64,000 nt of DNA, from contig CM033120.1 in assembly GCA_019321725.1 (NCBI GenBank), positions 1,488,001 through 1,552,000 on the forward strand, read 5' to 3'. Numbering within the stretch: the first letter of the stretch is position 1; each line of letters opens with the position of its first letter. The position numbers and the translations under genes were made by a program. The notes under the pieces are model-generated. The model was given only the letters and a program-made list of their open reading frames with translations, did not search any database and was not told the origin of the DNA. Shown here piece after piece: positions 12,366 through 24,047 of the stretch. The DNA comes from Paulownia fortunei. Its lineage: Eukaryota; Streptophyta; Magnoliopsida; Lamiales; Paulowniaceae.

Positions 12366-12859
12366 ATGAAATTCAGTAATTATTTAATCCAAATCACTCA
12401 ATGTTCTAGATAATTATATAATTGAAAAGGTCAACAAATCCATATTATTCAGCATTATACTTGTCAGAGTTGGTATTTATTTTTTTACTGATTTCTTCAC
12501 ATACGTGCTTCTGGAACTTGTTCTAAGTCAGCCATATATTTGCTAAAATATGCATGTGGCTGCTCATTTTGTGTCATTCAACGTGTTCTCAAAGAATATG
12601 AAAAAATAACAAGTTGCATCTTTATTCATCTATCTTGGAAATTTTCTTGGATTTGAAATGTTAATTTAGTTTACTTTAAAATTAACTCAAAAATTTGAAC
12701 TAATGTGTTGTAGAGCAAGAGATTTAAGGTTAGAAATCAGAACGGGTCAATTTTGGCAACAGAAAATTCTTACTCACACTCCATATTGTGATATCAAATA
12801 GGAAAGATGATGTCATATTAATAAAATTCATATTATAGGTATATAACATAATTCTCGAT
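10469..12859. other. AT-rich intergenic DNA
   Basis: No gene is recognised. A 20-base A run lies near 12106-12125 and a long (TA)n near 12295-12363. Phrases such as AATCCACATCCCTAAATTTGG around 11440 recall ends of degenerate plant repeats, but no element can be delimited. Confidence 0.4.
12295..12363. repeat. (TA)n microsatellite, about 69 bp
   Basis: Almost uninterrupted AT dinucleotides with one break (ATTATA) near 12331. It is one of several such tracts in the window; others lie at about 9462-9493, 36777-36817 and 51726-51758. Confidence 0.9.
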
Positions 12860-13621
12860 GTTTGGGTATATTGAAATTTCGATACGAAAATTTATCAAAT
12901 CTAAATAAATTGGTATGATTTGGTATAATTCTGTACGATTTTTGGTAAAATCAAAATTTATATAAAAAAAAAATTACTCCATATTTTTCAAGAATTCATG
13001 CATAACAATTATTAAATCAATGAGTTGTGGCATGTGGAAAAAATAATTCAGTCATTTGTATTTTTTTTTGAAATTTATTTTCAATCATAAATGGGTATTA
13101 TTTGGGCAAAGGTAAATAATTGAATTTTTGAAAACAAAAATATGTTTATATGTTTATTCTTTTTGTAACTTGCAAAAAATAACTAAAGAATCCAATTACA
13201 TTTAGTTCAATCCGTGAACGGTGAATGTTTAATCGATATTTTGGTAATACATTTCATCAAATAAAAGAAATGCATTCTTTTAGTTATTATTTTTTTTAAA
13301 AAAAATAGTCTTTATAATGTTAAATTTTAATTATTTTCATAAGCATCAATCAAATAATTATTAATTAATTACTAAACAAGTGAACTTAAGGACAATAAAT
13401 TAAAAAATATTTGAAAGATAAAATTAATCAATAAAATTTAAAAAAAAAATGGTATTTGATTCGGTACAGAACTCAAATATCGATATCAAACCGAATATCA
13501 AAATTTTAAAAAAATACATACGGAATAACGAAATAAAATTTTCGATTCGGTTTATATTTGTATCGAAATTTCGATTTCGACACAATTTAGTCGGTATACC
13601 AAATTGTGCAAACCCTAATCT
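12860..13621. mobile_element. Possible decayed DNA transposon (inverted ends with GGTATACC/TTTCGATAC motifs)
   Basis: The left side reads TTTGGGTATATTGAAATTTCGATAC. The right side, read on the minus strand, gives TTAGGGTTTGC, then GGTATACC. Between them GGTA.TTGAT, TATCGAAATTTCGAT and similar palindromic words recur. This pattern is common in non-autonomous plant elements with subterminal repeats. The termini do not match well enough to set exact ends or a target-site duplication, so this is a suggestion only. ORFs over it (13424-13729 and 13449-13658) have no recognised domain. Confidence 0.3.
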
Positions 13622-13764
13622 TATCCCACACCTGAGTGAATCTGTAATTCCTTCTTGAAGAAAAGAAGTCATCACTACATTTGAAGTTTTCCAAAGAACA
13701 AAAATGTGAATCTTGAATCCTTCTAACAACTTAGGTAAACAAAAACTGCAAATTCACAAAGAAA

Positions 13765-13770
13765 AGTCAA
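13765..13770 (-). promoter_or_regulatory. W-box-like TTGACT upstream of the DUF26 gene
   Basis: AGTCAA on the plus strand is TTGACT on the minus strand, the WRKY-factor core, about 85-110 bases upstream of the start codon. DUF26 genes are often stress-responsive, so the site is plausible, but a 6-mer occurs by chance easily. Confidence 0.3.
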
Positions 13771-13822
13771 CATTTTCAACTAAAGACCAATCATCTCTCA
13801 AATTTTAGAAATTTTGCTGCAC

Positions 13823-13835
13823 TATATATATATAT
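13823..13835 (+). promoter_or_regulatory. TATA box of the DUF26 gene
   Basis: The tract TATATATATATAT lies only 17 bases before the first ATG (13852) and about 41 before the next in-frame ATG (13876). With a start site about 30 bases after a TATA box, the first ATG would fall at or before the start of the mRNA, which favours the second ATG. Confidence 0.5.
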
Positions 13836-13851
13836 CTGCACCAACCTTAAA

Positions 13852-14613
13852 ATGATCAAAAACTTCACCTCAAACATGGGCTTCTCAACCCGGGCTTTTC
13901 CCCTCCATCTCCCAATTCTAATCTCTTCTCTTCTCATCCAAACCGCCATTTCTGTCAACCCACTTTTCAGCATCTGTTCCAGCTCTCAGAACTTCACTGC
14001 CAACAGTCCTTATGAGAGAAACCTGAACAAGCTCTTGGGTGATCTCTATTTCAAGACCCCTCCAACTGGGTTCGGGCTAGGATCATCGGGCCAGTACCCT
14101 GACCGGGCTTACGGCATCTCCCTCTGTCGTGGTGACGTCTCCACCAAGGACTGTGAGGCCTGTTTCGTCGAGGCTAGCAACGAGATAACCAAACGTTGCC
14201 CCAACGACAGAGGGGCCATCATTTGGTACGACAACTGTTACTTAAAATACTTAGACGGTGATTTCCTTGGCAAAATCGACAGTCAGAACAAATTTTACAT
14301 GTGGAACTTGAGAAACGTGAGCATCAACCCTGAGATATTTAACCAGAAGACTAAAGATTTATTGAGCAAACTATCCGAAAATGCTTGTGAAACGACAAGA
14401 ATGCATGCCAATGGGGATGTGGAGATTGGAGGATATGAGAAAATATATGCCATGGTTCAGTGCAGCAGAGATCTTTCCAGGGTTGATTGCAAGAAATGTC
14501 TTGATGATGCTGTGAGTGAACTTCCGGGGTGTTGTGGAGGGAAAGAAGGTGGGAGAGTTGTTGGTGGGAGTTGTAACATAAGATATGAGATCTATCCTTT
14601 CCTCAATCTTTGA
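13852..14613 (+). CDS. Cysteine-rich repeat secretory protein (two DUF26/Gnk2 domains)
   Basis: The ORF is 253 codons and intronless. Residues 9-35 form a signal peptide (MGFSTRAFPLHLPILIS then SLLIQTAIS). Two DUF26 domains follow at about 36-135 and 145-250. Each has the family motif C-X8-C-X2-C: CRGDVSTKDCEAC at 92-104 and CSRDLSRVDCKKC at 204-216. Further cysteines at 42, 117, 129, 179, 227, 228 and 241 fit disulfide pairing. The C-terminus RYEIYPF is typical of the second DUF26 repeat. There is no transmembrane segment or kinase domain, so this is a secreted CRRSP (CRRSP38/55-like) rather than a CRK receptor kinase. Relatives include the mannose-binding antifungal ginkbilobin-2. Met9 (13876) is the likelier start, given the TATA box position and the signal peptide; the longer frame from Met1 is reported because it is open. 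Confidence 0.93.
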   Translation: MIKNFTSNMGFSTRAFPLHLPILISSLLIQTAISVNPLFSICSSSQNFTANSPYERNLNKLLGDLYFKTPPTGFGLGSSGQYPDRAYGISLCRGDVSTKDCEACFVEASNEITKRCPNDRGAIIWYDNCYLKYLDGDFLGKIDSQNKFYMWNLRNVSINPEIFNQKTKDLLSKLSENACETTRMHANGDVEIGGYEKIYAMVQCSRDLSRVDCKKCLDDAVSELPGCCGGKEGGRVVGGSCNIRYEIYPFLNL

Positions 14614-14630
14614 AGTTTTTTATTGCTATC

Positions 14631-14636
14631 AATAAA
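14631..14636 (+). terminator. Polyadenylation signal AATAAA of the DUF26 gene
   Basis: AATAAA occurs 18 bases after the stop codon, followed by the T-rich sequence TTGTTATAATATGG. Plants tolerate variation here, so this is a plausible near-upstream element. Confidence 0.5.
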
Positions 14637-14639
14637 TCT

Positions 14640-16603
14640 TATGTAAATTTGTTATAATATGGTAATTTGTTTGAAATAATTTGGTTTATGAGTGGGAGTG
14701 CACACTCATTCAATAAGGGGTTTATTGTTTCGTATATTTATGACTATCTAAGAGCATACTTTGAAATTAAGCAACCATCTATTCCATTCTTATTGGCATA
14801 TTTTATGAGCATACTTTGAAAACATATATATTGGTTTTGATTTTAAGTCGTTTCGATTTGAAAATCACTAAAATGGGACATGAATAATTCATTAAAACTT
14901 GTATATACTATAATGCTTGTGAGGAGATTGTTGGTGTAGAGATATGTGCACTAATGTGGGTGCAAAACAACCCCATCTACAAATATCTAATTGAAAATGA
15001 AATATTGTCGAATATAGAATTTTTATATTACAATAGTGCAATATTAGATTTTAAACATAAGGAACCATGGTAACCCTATACACAGTTATGATTAAATTAA
15101 TTCTCCAACTATACGTTAATCACAGTGAGAACATTTTGGATGCAATTTAATTATGTATAGAGATTAATTAAGTGGTCAACAAATGATCAATCGCCTATCT
15201 AATTGAGTATGAGAATTTTCTGCATTTTTCACGGTTCTTGACTTGGAAGTTCTTAGCCAAGGTCTGATCAAAGTTAGAAAAGAAATTTCTTATTTCACCA
15301 TGTTAAGTTAAGAAATTAGGAATTGACACATAATTATCGAGTTATTTAAGTTTTTACTAATAATTCATACCCTCCAAATCAGGAGATTAGTTGATGCAAT
15401 GACTAATTCACCTATATTTAGATCTAGATTGTTAGACATCAACCATAATTCTTAGAATTAAAAAGTTAATTATAAAATAATTAATTCAATGAATTAATTA
15501 ATCAAAAAATTAATTATTCACTTAAATAAAAAGAATTGCAAATTTCATATGAATCGACAGTCCCATTAAGATGGAAAAATAGGCCCCCCAGAAGCCGAAA
15601 ATTGCAAGGTACATTCGTTCTCCCTTGAGGAGTGATTTTTTTTATATTTTTTTTCCACACTTAAATAAAAGAAAATTCAAAATTCAATATCCATATACAA
15701 ATTATTTGTGTTATTACTTTTAAGAACTCCATTCACTAACCCATTATTTAGGCACTAACGAATTAAACCAACCAGCAAAGGTTTGATATTGTGTGAAAAT
15801 TCAAAATTTGAATCAATTTTAAAAGAGAAATACTTGAAACTCTAAGTTGAACTAGTTCCAGTAAAGGATTTACTAATTTATTATAAATTCAATAATTCTT
15901 GATTTCAACAGTGAAAGATCGAGAACAATTTGAATTGTTCTTACACTTCGCCAGAAACTTGAGCTACAAATTTAAACTTACTCTACATAAAAATTAAATA
16001 TTGCATAATTAATCAAATCACAATAATAAAAAAATACACTATTTAATTATGATTGTCATAATTTTATATTTTAAAAAAATAAAATAAAATCTCATTACGC
16101 CACATAGGTAAGGGAGTCAACACTTTAATTTTGCATTGTGTGTCAATTTCACTTTCACTGTAATTGAAATATTCCACTGCATTATCAAAAGTTAAAGTTA
16201 TAAAAGCTAATTTTACCCCACCTTAGGCACTCTCACAATCATATCGAAATCAATATCAGTTTTTTCATGTTGCCATTTAGCTCTAGTTGCTTTTTGATCA
16301 GAGTCTGCAGTTGTTTACCCTAGGTTTTGTTTGTTTTTAACTTTCAAAACGAATTTTTTTTTTTTTACTATATAAAGTTCTAAAAATATATTTATTTTAT
16401 TCATTTTTATCATAAATATAATTTATTTTTATTTTAAAATTTTTATTTTTAAAATTACTATATTTTACGTTTTTTCATACAAAAACACCTTAAAATAAAT
16501 ACATTTTTATTTCCAAACTTACATAATTAATACAGAAATATAATTAATTCAAATATAATTTTATTTTCACTCAAAAAATCCAATAAAAATATTTTTAAAT
16601 TTT

Positions 16604-16634
<31 letters not shown>

Positions 16635-19209
16635 ATTTAAAAATAACACGTATAAACTCTAAGTTTTAAGAAAAAGAAAGCCCACACGGTCTCGTGCTTG
16701 CACAATAATAGCACGTTCTCCATCATATAAAGTAACATACTTCAATTATTTCGTGGCCCTTTTTTCGTCTCCTTCATGTCCCATCATCTTAAAATTGTCT
16801 TTTAAATGTTTCCGAATTCATGAAATTTCCTTTAACTAATAAGTAAAATTGATGGAATTTGATCAGTTATGGCATCAAATTGATAAGTTGATATCCTCTA
16901 TTTTAAATTATTTTTATTTTATATAATATATCATTATGAACGAGTCAAATAAGGGTATCGAGTTTAGTAGAATCCATTAATAATTCTTATAAATTTTAAG
17001 GAAATTGCTCTTTCCAATAAAAGTAAATAAGGATAGTTCTAAACCCTTGAATTCCGAAAATCAAGGTATATGCGCACCGGTCGCACCCCAAAAATACCCC
17101 AATTTAAACATTATAAGTACCCCTCTCAGTTCAATTTTGAAGTAGGTCAGTTTATTTTTTAAACTTTCACTAGCTCTATATTTTCTTCTCTCTTTTTTAG
17201 AGCGTTGGAGGATTTTCTCCTCCAGTACCCCTAATGATTTTGTGTGTGTTGAAAGAGTCAACACTTTGTGTCTGAATCAATTTCAAGTTATTCTATTTTA
17301 ATAATATCAATATACATAAGTGTACATTGATGATATTATTTTATATATTTAATGTACATTAATATTATTAAAAAATATAATATAATATAATTTAAAATAG
17401 AAAATTTGACTTGAACAACTAAAAAGTAGAAATAAGAATATTGCAATTAATTGGAATATGCTTTAAAAAGTTAAGAGGGATTTACTTGTAAAGTTGTTAG
17501 GTAATTTATATACTGAAACACTTATATTATTGTATTTCACTTCATAAATTCCATGTTATATTGAACATATAAGAGTTCCGCTCAAATGATAAAGTCGAAG
17601 TCCAAAACTCTATATATAAGAATTTTAGGAATTGAGTAGGTGGATATTTTTATTGATTTTCATATTAGTTGATTAATTAATTACAAATTGTTAGTAATCA
17701 TTATTGTTAATGATGATATTTTTAATGTCATAATATTACTAAAAAAAAATAATAATGACTAATTTTCATGTGTAGGACCCCAACAACTATTTGACACTAT
17801 TGTACCAAATAGAAATATGATTTTTTATTAATAGAGATTTTCGAAAAATGAACGTATAGAAAAAAGGAATTGATATACACTTCACATTTTATTTTGGATG
17901 CTCTATTTTTCAAATTATTACATGTAAAACACAAAATTGTCCTAATAAAATCAAATATGTGTAATTAGAAAATAAACGGCTCTATATTCAAGTAACAAAA
18001 AAAATTGATGCAACGTGGATGATTTGTATTAATGTTCTTTAGTTCTCAATTACTGAAATTGAGTTCCTTAGGACTTGGAAATATTTTTGAGTCCAATAAT
18101 ACTGTGAAACTTATTGATTTGTTGCGGGTGTGTGAGTAATTAAACTTGATATATGTAATAACAAATCGGCTTTGTTTGGAGTTAGTTCAAATCCAGTTTC
18201 AATATTTCTGTGAAAAAATAATAGATAATGGGAAGATTTACGGCTTGTCTAGAGTCGTTTTGGGGAACATTTTCTTCTCCCATAAGAAAAATATGTTTGG
18301 CAAATATTATTATAAAAAAAAAAAATTTTCATTTCTTCGAAATACTTATTAATTATTATTTTAATAAAATAATTATATATTTTATTATATCCCTATTAAC
18401 ATAATAAAACACATTTATAAGACATGTACAGTTGAAAATATCTTCCATTAATTATAATAAATAATATTAAAAAGACATTTCCAGTTAAATACTTCTAATA
18501 AAACACTCTCAAAATATTGGAAATAACATCAAAAAAGTTGTTACAATTTAAAAATATATTAGGATTATAATGTGTGTTTAGTTTTAGTTTTGAAGAAAAT
18601 AGTAGAGAATTATTGGTATTACTGTAGCTGTCATGTCATGTCTTTCATTTTATATTATTATATATAATTTTAGATTAATATAATGATTGAATCATGTAAT
18701 TATATATATATATTTATTGATAAAATGATTTAAATATATATATTTATATATAATTATGATTAGAATTTTTTTATAATATTTTGGGAAAGATGAAAATAAT
18801 TTGAAAAATTCGATATTTATATGTTTGATTTTATTTTTGAAAAATACCCAAACTAGTAGCATTTGAATGACACCAAATGCAAACGAAACCATCAAAAAAA
18901 TTTCGGACCCATTAGATCTGGTTTTAACATTTTATTCATATTTTGTTTAAAAAAAATCATCATAACTTTCTAATATAAGAAAATAATGTGATTAACAAAG
19001 AATCAATTATGTACAATTTATGCATTTTTTTTTAATTCTAAAAAAATTATCATTTCAAATATATTATTTTCTTTTATAAACTATTTATTAAATTTACATT
19101 GTTATGTTAATTTATAAGTCTATTATTTATGTTTTATGTGATTATGTATATCTTATGCGCATTATTTCCTTCTAATTAGGGAATTTTATAATCATTCTAA
19201 CATTTAATG
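14640..19209. other. AT-rich intergenic DNA, no gene recognised
   Basis: The sequence is very AT-rich, with homopolymer runs and a short (TA)n at about 16612-16633. ORFs of 60-70 codons on both strands (for example 17061-17264, 18146-18352, 18692-18895) have low-complexity composition and no domain, so I read them as chance. Confidence 0.5.
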
Positions 19210-20278
19210 TAGACCTGACCACGGTTCAAGAACCGTCGGTTACGGTTCGGAACCGCCGGTTCCACGGTTCAAAAAAATCCCAACCCTTAACCTTAACCGT
19301 TAAAGTCGGTTACGGTCCGGGTTCCGGAACCGCCGGTTCCAGTTACGATTAACCGACGGTTTCGGTTCCGATTTCGACCCTTATATTTTATTTTATTTTT
19401 TAAAAAAAAATTGAACTTAAATTTGCAAAAAATATTATTAATTTTTAACTTAATGAAAAAAAATAACTTAAATTTAAAAAAAAAAATAACTAAAATTTAA
19501 GCATATGGTCAAAAACAAAAGTGACTAAATTAATTTATAAAATTTCTAAAAAATAAATTTTCCATTTACACTGTATTGATAAAACACAATTTACTAAATT
19601 TTGATTTTTTGAGTTAATGTTATCATATAAAATCGATGCAACATTACAATAATTTAATAATAGTAAATGAGAAGTTGAGAAATAAACACTAGATATTATA
19701 AAGTAGTATCATTAGATAATTTTCAAAACTTTACTTATTATTAAGATAAAATATATAATGTTTAAATATAGGACTTCATTTATAACTTGTTGCAACTAAT
19801 TAATTAAATTTAAAGAGGGGCACAACAACAATTATATTGATTTTCAGAAACAAGACAAATAATTTGAGGGAAAAAAAAATAAAAAAAATAAATTATGAGA
19901 CTTATTTATACACTTATTCAAAATTATAAACATATAATCTATTAGCTTAATTGGTTAGAATGTTATGTTAATAACTTGAAGGTCATGGGTTCAAAATCTC
20001 TATCTCACATTTTATACATTTTTTGTTAAAAAATTAAAAAATTAAAAATTTTAAAAAAAATAAAAAACCGTCGGGTCGGGCCCGACGGTTCCGGCCCGTG
20101 GAACCGCCAGGTACAACCCGGCGGTTTCCGGTTTGATAAAATCGTAACTGGCCCGTAAGTTCACGAGCCGGTTCACGGGTCGAACCCATGAACCGTGGTC
20201 AACGGGTTCTGAACCCGTTGACCACGGTCCGGTCACAGACCGGGTCCGGTTCTGACCCGGCCCGTGGTCGGGATTCTA
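19210..20278. mobile_element. Non-autonomous hAT-like transposon, copy 1, carrying a tRNA-Ile-derived segment
   Basis: GC-rich ends enclose an AT-rich middle. The left end reads TAGACCTGACCACGGTTC; the right end on the minus strand reads TAGAATCCCGACCACGGGCC. Subterminal regions are packed with ACCGTCGG, GGTTCCGG, CCGGTTCC and related words. Two strong hairpins lie near the right end: 20066-20090 (10-bp stem) and 20192-20228 (17-bp perfect stem, 3-base loop). The interior (19380-19900) is closely repeated in the copy at 24567-25440. An 8-bp target duplication is not clear here: ATTTAATG on the left versus ATGCGAGA on the right, or 6 of 8 if the right end is shifted to TTCTAATG. No transposase coding region is present. 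Confidence 0.72.
19935..20003 (+). pseudogene. tRNA-Ile(AAT)-like relic inside hAT-like copy 1
   Basis: The stretch reads CTATTAGCTTAATTGGTTAG at the D-arm, then an anticodon-arm remnant GTTAATAAC, then GGTCATGGGTTCAAAATC at the T-arm. Plant tRNA-Ile(AAU) has TTAGCTCAGTTGGTTAGAGC, CTAATAAC and GGTTCGA at the corresponding places. Acceptor-stem pairing is lost and box B is mutated (GGTTCAAAA), so it should not be a working tRNA gene. Confidence 0.6.
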
Positions 20279-21415
20279 ATGCGAGACATATTGGTTTAAA
20301 TCATTTTTTTGATATAAATAAAAAATTCTTTAATTCATTAGGTTGTTTGGTGAAATTAAGAAAATATAATAATGAAAATTACTATTCTGAAACTTATTGT
20401 TCCAAAAATATAAATGAGCTGGAAAAGAACAATAATTATTCACCAATATGCTTTTGGTAAGTGGAAAAATTGGTTCAGAAAATTGATTTCTTTTATTTTG
20501 CAAATCACTATGCCAAAAAAATATTAAAACTCTGAATCCTATGAAGTGAGTATGCATTTGTCTATTTTAATTTTAAAATAATTGGTATTAATAAATTATT
20601 AATTAATAATTATTAATTCATTGTTAGTATCTAATGTAATATTATATTTGAGAAATCATTCATTTTATAACCAAACCATTTTTTATAATTTTACCTTTTT
20701 CATCTAAATCATTATGTTGAACATAATAATCGATAACCAATCTTTGGGTTTTGTATATATATTTTTTAAGATTTTTCAAAATTTATGAGCAGCCAACATA
20801 CTGATGCCACTTTTTGACAATAAATAGAACATTTTGCCCTATATTTCAATTCATTGGGTCGCCTTCATTGTAACAATTGTTGGATTTTGTATCTTGTAAA
20901 GAATAATACGAATTTTTGTATAGTTATGATATTTAAAATTTATATTTGTATAGTTATGATAATTAAAATATATTTCTATTTTTATTACACATTACGAGCT
21001 TAACGAATAATACACATATATTTGAAATGAAATATTTAACACACGTGTTATTATACTTATTTTTGTATAATACTTTACGAATAATATTTTATTTTAATGA
21101 ATATTTATAATATTTAATTAAAACCTAAAAATTATATAAAAGTTATTTATAAATATTAATTGATTAATAAAAAATAATTTTGAAAAATACTATTTTTTAA
21201 TAAAAAATTATTTCTTAATTTTATTAAAATTATAAAACATATATAAAATAATTTTTATATAATCTAAAAATAAATACAACCTGTATAAGGCAAAAACTCG
21301 TCACGTGAATTTCCTAACAAGAGTAATAATATCATCACCCTCCAACCAAAAAATTTAAAAAGCAGAAAGTGAAAAGAAAAATAACAATAATATAGACATG
21401 ATATAAAGAGCAGAA
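20279..21415. other. AT-rich intergenic DNA, no gene recognised
   Basis: This is downstream (3') sequence of the minus-strand proline-rich protein gene plus featureless AT-rich DNA. The ORFs at 20188-20460 and 20330-20557 are chance products spilling out of the transposon end. Confidence 0.45.
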
Positions 21416-21898
21416 CTACGAATTATTCACTGGACCTGGAGTCACCGGCGCTGGGTTAGGAGGACTAAATGCCGGCGGCGGCGCCTCCGAAACCACCGCA
21501 GGAGGGGGTGGGTACGACGATAGAGGTGGAGGGGGCGGAGAAGACAATGTTGGAGGTGGAGATGAATCAGGAGCACTTGGGCCTGGATTATCGCTCGGCG
21601 GCGGCGGAGGTGAATCCGGAACACTTGGACCTGAATTATCGCTCGGCGGCGGTGGCGGAATTAGAGATGGATTCGGATTGCTAAAAGGATTATTGGGAGT
21701 GTAACTAGAGCTGGGATTGGGGTTTGGACTAGGGAAAATTACAGGGGTGGTCTGTGGGCAAGAATCAGATGAGCATTTATCGGATTTGCCATGAATTCCG
21801 CGGTGCCTGAGCAGCCCAAATCCCAAGACAAGTCCAGTGACCACAAGAACTGTGACTATGAAGATGAAGATCTTCGTTGCTTTGCCCACATAACACAT
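21416..21898 (-). CDS. Small proline-rich single-pass membrane protein (hydroxyproline-rich type)
   Basis: The protein is 160 aa and starts [11 protein letters not shown] hydrophobic segment at about residues 9-30 ([20 protein letters not shown]) acts as a signal anchor or single membrane span. A short cysteine-containing linker (C42, C47) follows, and then a Pro/Ser-rich tail to the end with blocks such as [18 protein letters not shown] and PNPNP. Ser-Pro(2-5) blocks are substrates for hydroxylation and arabinosylation in cell-wall glycoproteins. The reading frame stays open 61 codons upstream, but without an ATG, and that part has UTR-like composition, so Met at 21898 is taken as start. No known catalytic domain is seen. 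It could be called an extensin-like or arabinogalactan-like protein; its function is unknown. Confidence 0.7.
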   Translation of the reverse strand: MCYVGKATKIFIFIVTVLVVTGLVLGFGLLRHRGIHGKSDKCSSDSCPQTTPVIFPSPNPNPSSSYTPNNPFSNPNPSLIPPPPPSDNSGPSVPDSPPPPPSDNPGPSAPDSSPPPTLSSPPPPPLSSYPPPPAVVSEAPPPAFSPPNPAPVTPGPVNNS

Positions 21899-22169
21899 TT
21901 TTCCTGATTTCTCTATCTTTGAGCTCTGTTTCAGAATTTTGATTGCTGCAGTTTTTCTCACCTTTTCCAGCTGGGAAAAGGCATTTGTGGGTGTAATTAT
22001 GAGTTGGGTTCTTTTTGTATTTATGTGTAGAGGAATGGGTTCTTTTGCTTTCTCTGTTTGGGACTGGTTTTTGTATTCCACTTCTTTCCTAGTGTGTTAT
22101 GCTGTCTTCTTCTTTTCTCTTTTTCTTGGGTCTTCGCATGGTTTGGGGGAGTGAAGGAGACGACTGAGA

Positions 22170-22188
22170 GGGGGGGGGGGGGGGGGGG
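22170..22188. repeat. Run of 19 G (poly-C on the gene strand) in the 5' leader region of the proline-rich gene
   Basis: An uninterrupted G run in otherwise AT-rich DNA, about 270 bases upstream of the start codon at 21898. Such a tract is length-unstable and its exact length may be a sequencing artefact. Confidence 0.85.
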
Positions 22189-23554
22189 TTGATGGTGAAT
22201 GGAGAGATGCACTGTATCACGTGAAGCCCATTGTTGGAGAATCTGAGAGGAATTATTGTTTGTTTTGCTGTGGTTTTAGATGTTTCTTAATTAATAATTA
22301 AGAGTGATTAGTACTAGGTACAGTTTTTGGGGTTTAAAAGATGGTTTTTTTAACTGTGATTTGTTCAATTTATTGATGATCGTTGGATGAACTTATGACT
22401 TTCACCATTATTTTCCTTTCATTTAACGTTACTGGATGAATTAGGTGCAATTATCTAAAAATTTCACATTTAAGGCGTGTTATCGACGGTATCTTATAAA
22501 GTACATTGTAAATATTATCACCCTTTGTGTACACACAAAATACAAATATTCATGTGTGGATGTGTATGGACCAATTTTCACTGGATGCGTATTTCATCGG
22601 GTATATATCTATTAATTTTACATTTAAAATATATTATGGATATATTATTTATTTGAATATTATTAGTCGAGATTTTTTAAATATTACGTGGTAAAGTACA
22701 TTAAGTATAATATTCATCCTTCATTTACACACAAAAACACACATACTCATATTTGAATGTGTATGGATAAAAAATAAATATCCATCCGATGTACACTTTA
22801 TTGGATATATCATGCATTTGACCTTAAATCAGATTATAACTAATATATTTTATTATTAAAATTTCATTTTATGATATTATCATAAAAATATCCAATGATT
22901 GAAAACACCTATTTAATTGGGTTTTTTGAGATAGTGTTTAGACAACGTGGGTTGACAATTTTAATGTATTATTGTCTGAAATAAGTGAGAATGTATTTTG
23001 GACAATATTTTCAACTCTCGAAAAATAAGAAAAGATAAAAAAAGCCTTTGAATTTCCCCTTTCATGTGGTAAAGAAGAAAAAGGGGAAGATGTGATGATG
23101 AAATTTTAGGCCCTTATCTGCGCTGCCTAACCAGTCAAACCACACCAGATAATGCTGTTGGCGACTCTCAACACTATAATAATCTTTCATGCTGTCCAAA
23201 AATCCCCACCCTGCTTTTTCAAGTTTGTTGAGATGTCATTCACTTGTGTAGATGTTGACTATAAATTAGATATAGTAACATTAATTTTTTTTTTATACAC
23301 AATTTTAAATAATTCATACTAGAATAATTATATGATGTAATAATGCCAATGAATAGGTGATTGTTTGGACAACCCCAACATCTTTCATTTCATTCAAAAA
23401 TGGTAATAATTCATGGGTCATTTTTAGTGGGTACTAAACCTTCGACACCTACTCAAATTACAATCGCACATGCTATGGGTTTTATTGTAGGTCCTATATA
23501 TAGAACCAACGAAATCAATAATTAATTTTTTTTTTTTACATGCTATTAAGTGTT
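22189..23554. other. Intergenic DNA upstream of the proline-rich gene
   Basis: The stretch probably holds the promoter of the minus-strand gene in its first few hundred bases. Beyond that there is AT-rich sequence with two loosely similar passages mentioning ACACAAAATAC and CATATTTGAATGTG (about 22530-22580 and 22720-22780). No ORF of interest is present. Confidence 0.4.
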
Positions 23555-23573
23555 TTCACGATATTGTAGGTAC

Positions 23574-23613
<40 letters not shown>

Positions 23614-23823
23614 AATTATTTGATCTTCATTCATATATCAAAATACACATTAAGTGGTCTATGTATAATTCTTGAATGAATACTTGACTAACTATTTTGC
23701 GTACAAGCCAATGAGAGTTGGGCTCAAAACTGTCATTTGTACTCACTATCACGGATGGGCATTTGGATAGGATAATTTGACCCGATTGACTCGGTTAAAG
23801 TAATTTCAAGATCTTGTAGGTAC

Positions 23824-23854
<31 letters not shown>

Positions 23855-24047
23855 GATATAAAATAAATTATTTAATCTTCATTCACATATCAAAATACAC
23901 ATTAAGTGGCATATGTATAATTCTTGAATGAATACTTGACTAGCTATTTTGCGTACAAGTCAATGAGAGTTGGGCTCAAAACTGTCTTGTACTCACTATC
24001 ACGGATGGGCATTTGGATAGGATAATTTGACCCGATTGAGTTCGGTT
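23555..24047. repeat. Tandem duplication, two copies of about 250 bp
   Basis: The copies at about 23555-23804 and 23805-24047 are nearly identical. Each begins with a TTGTAGGTACTTTTTAA-(TA)n tract and includes TTGCGTACAAG, GAGAGTTGGGCTCAAAACTG and CACGGATGGGCATTTGGATA. Differences are mainly in TA tract length and a few substitutions, so the duplication is recent. The unit has no ORF. Confidence 0.88.

Noticed and set aside
19935..20003. Functional tRNA-Ile gene
   Set aside because: The acceptor stem does not pair and the T-loop is mutated; it is a relic inside a transposon.
21899..22081. N-terminal extension of the proline-rich protein by 61 codons
   Set aside because: The extension has no ATG (its first codon is GTG) and has leader-like composition; the membrane anchor begins right after the ATG at 21898.
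21442..22212. Other ORFs around the proline-rich gene on both strands (71, 60 and 63 codons)
   Set aside because: They are frame-shifted readings of the proline codons or of the pyrimidine-rich leader and show no domain.
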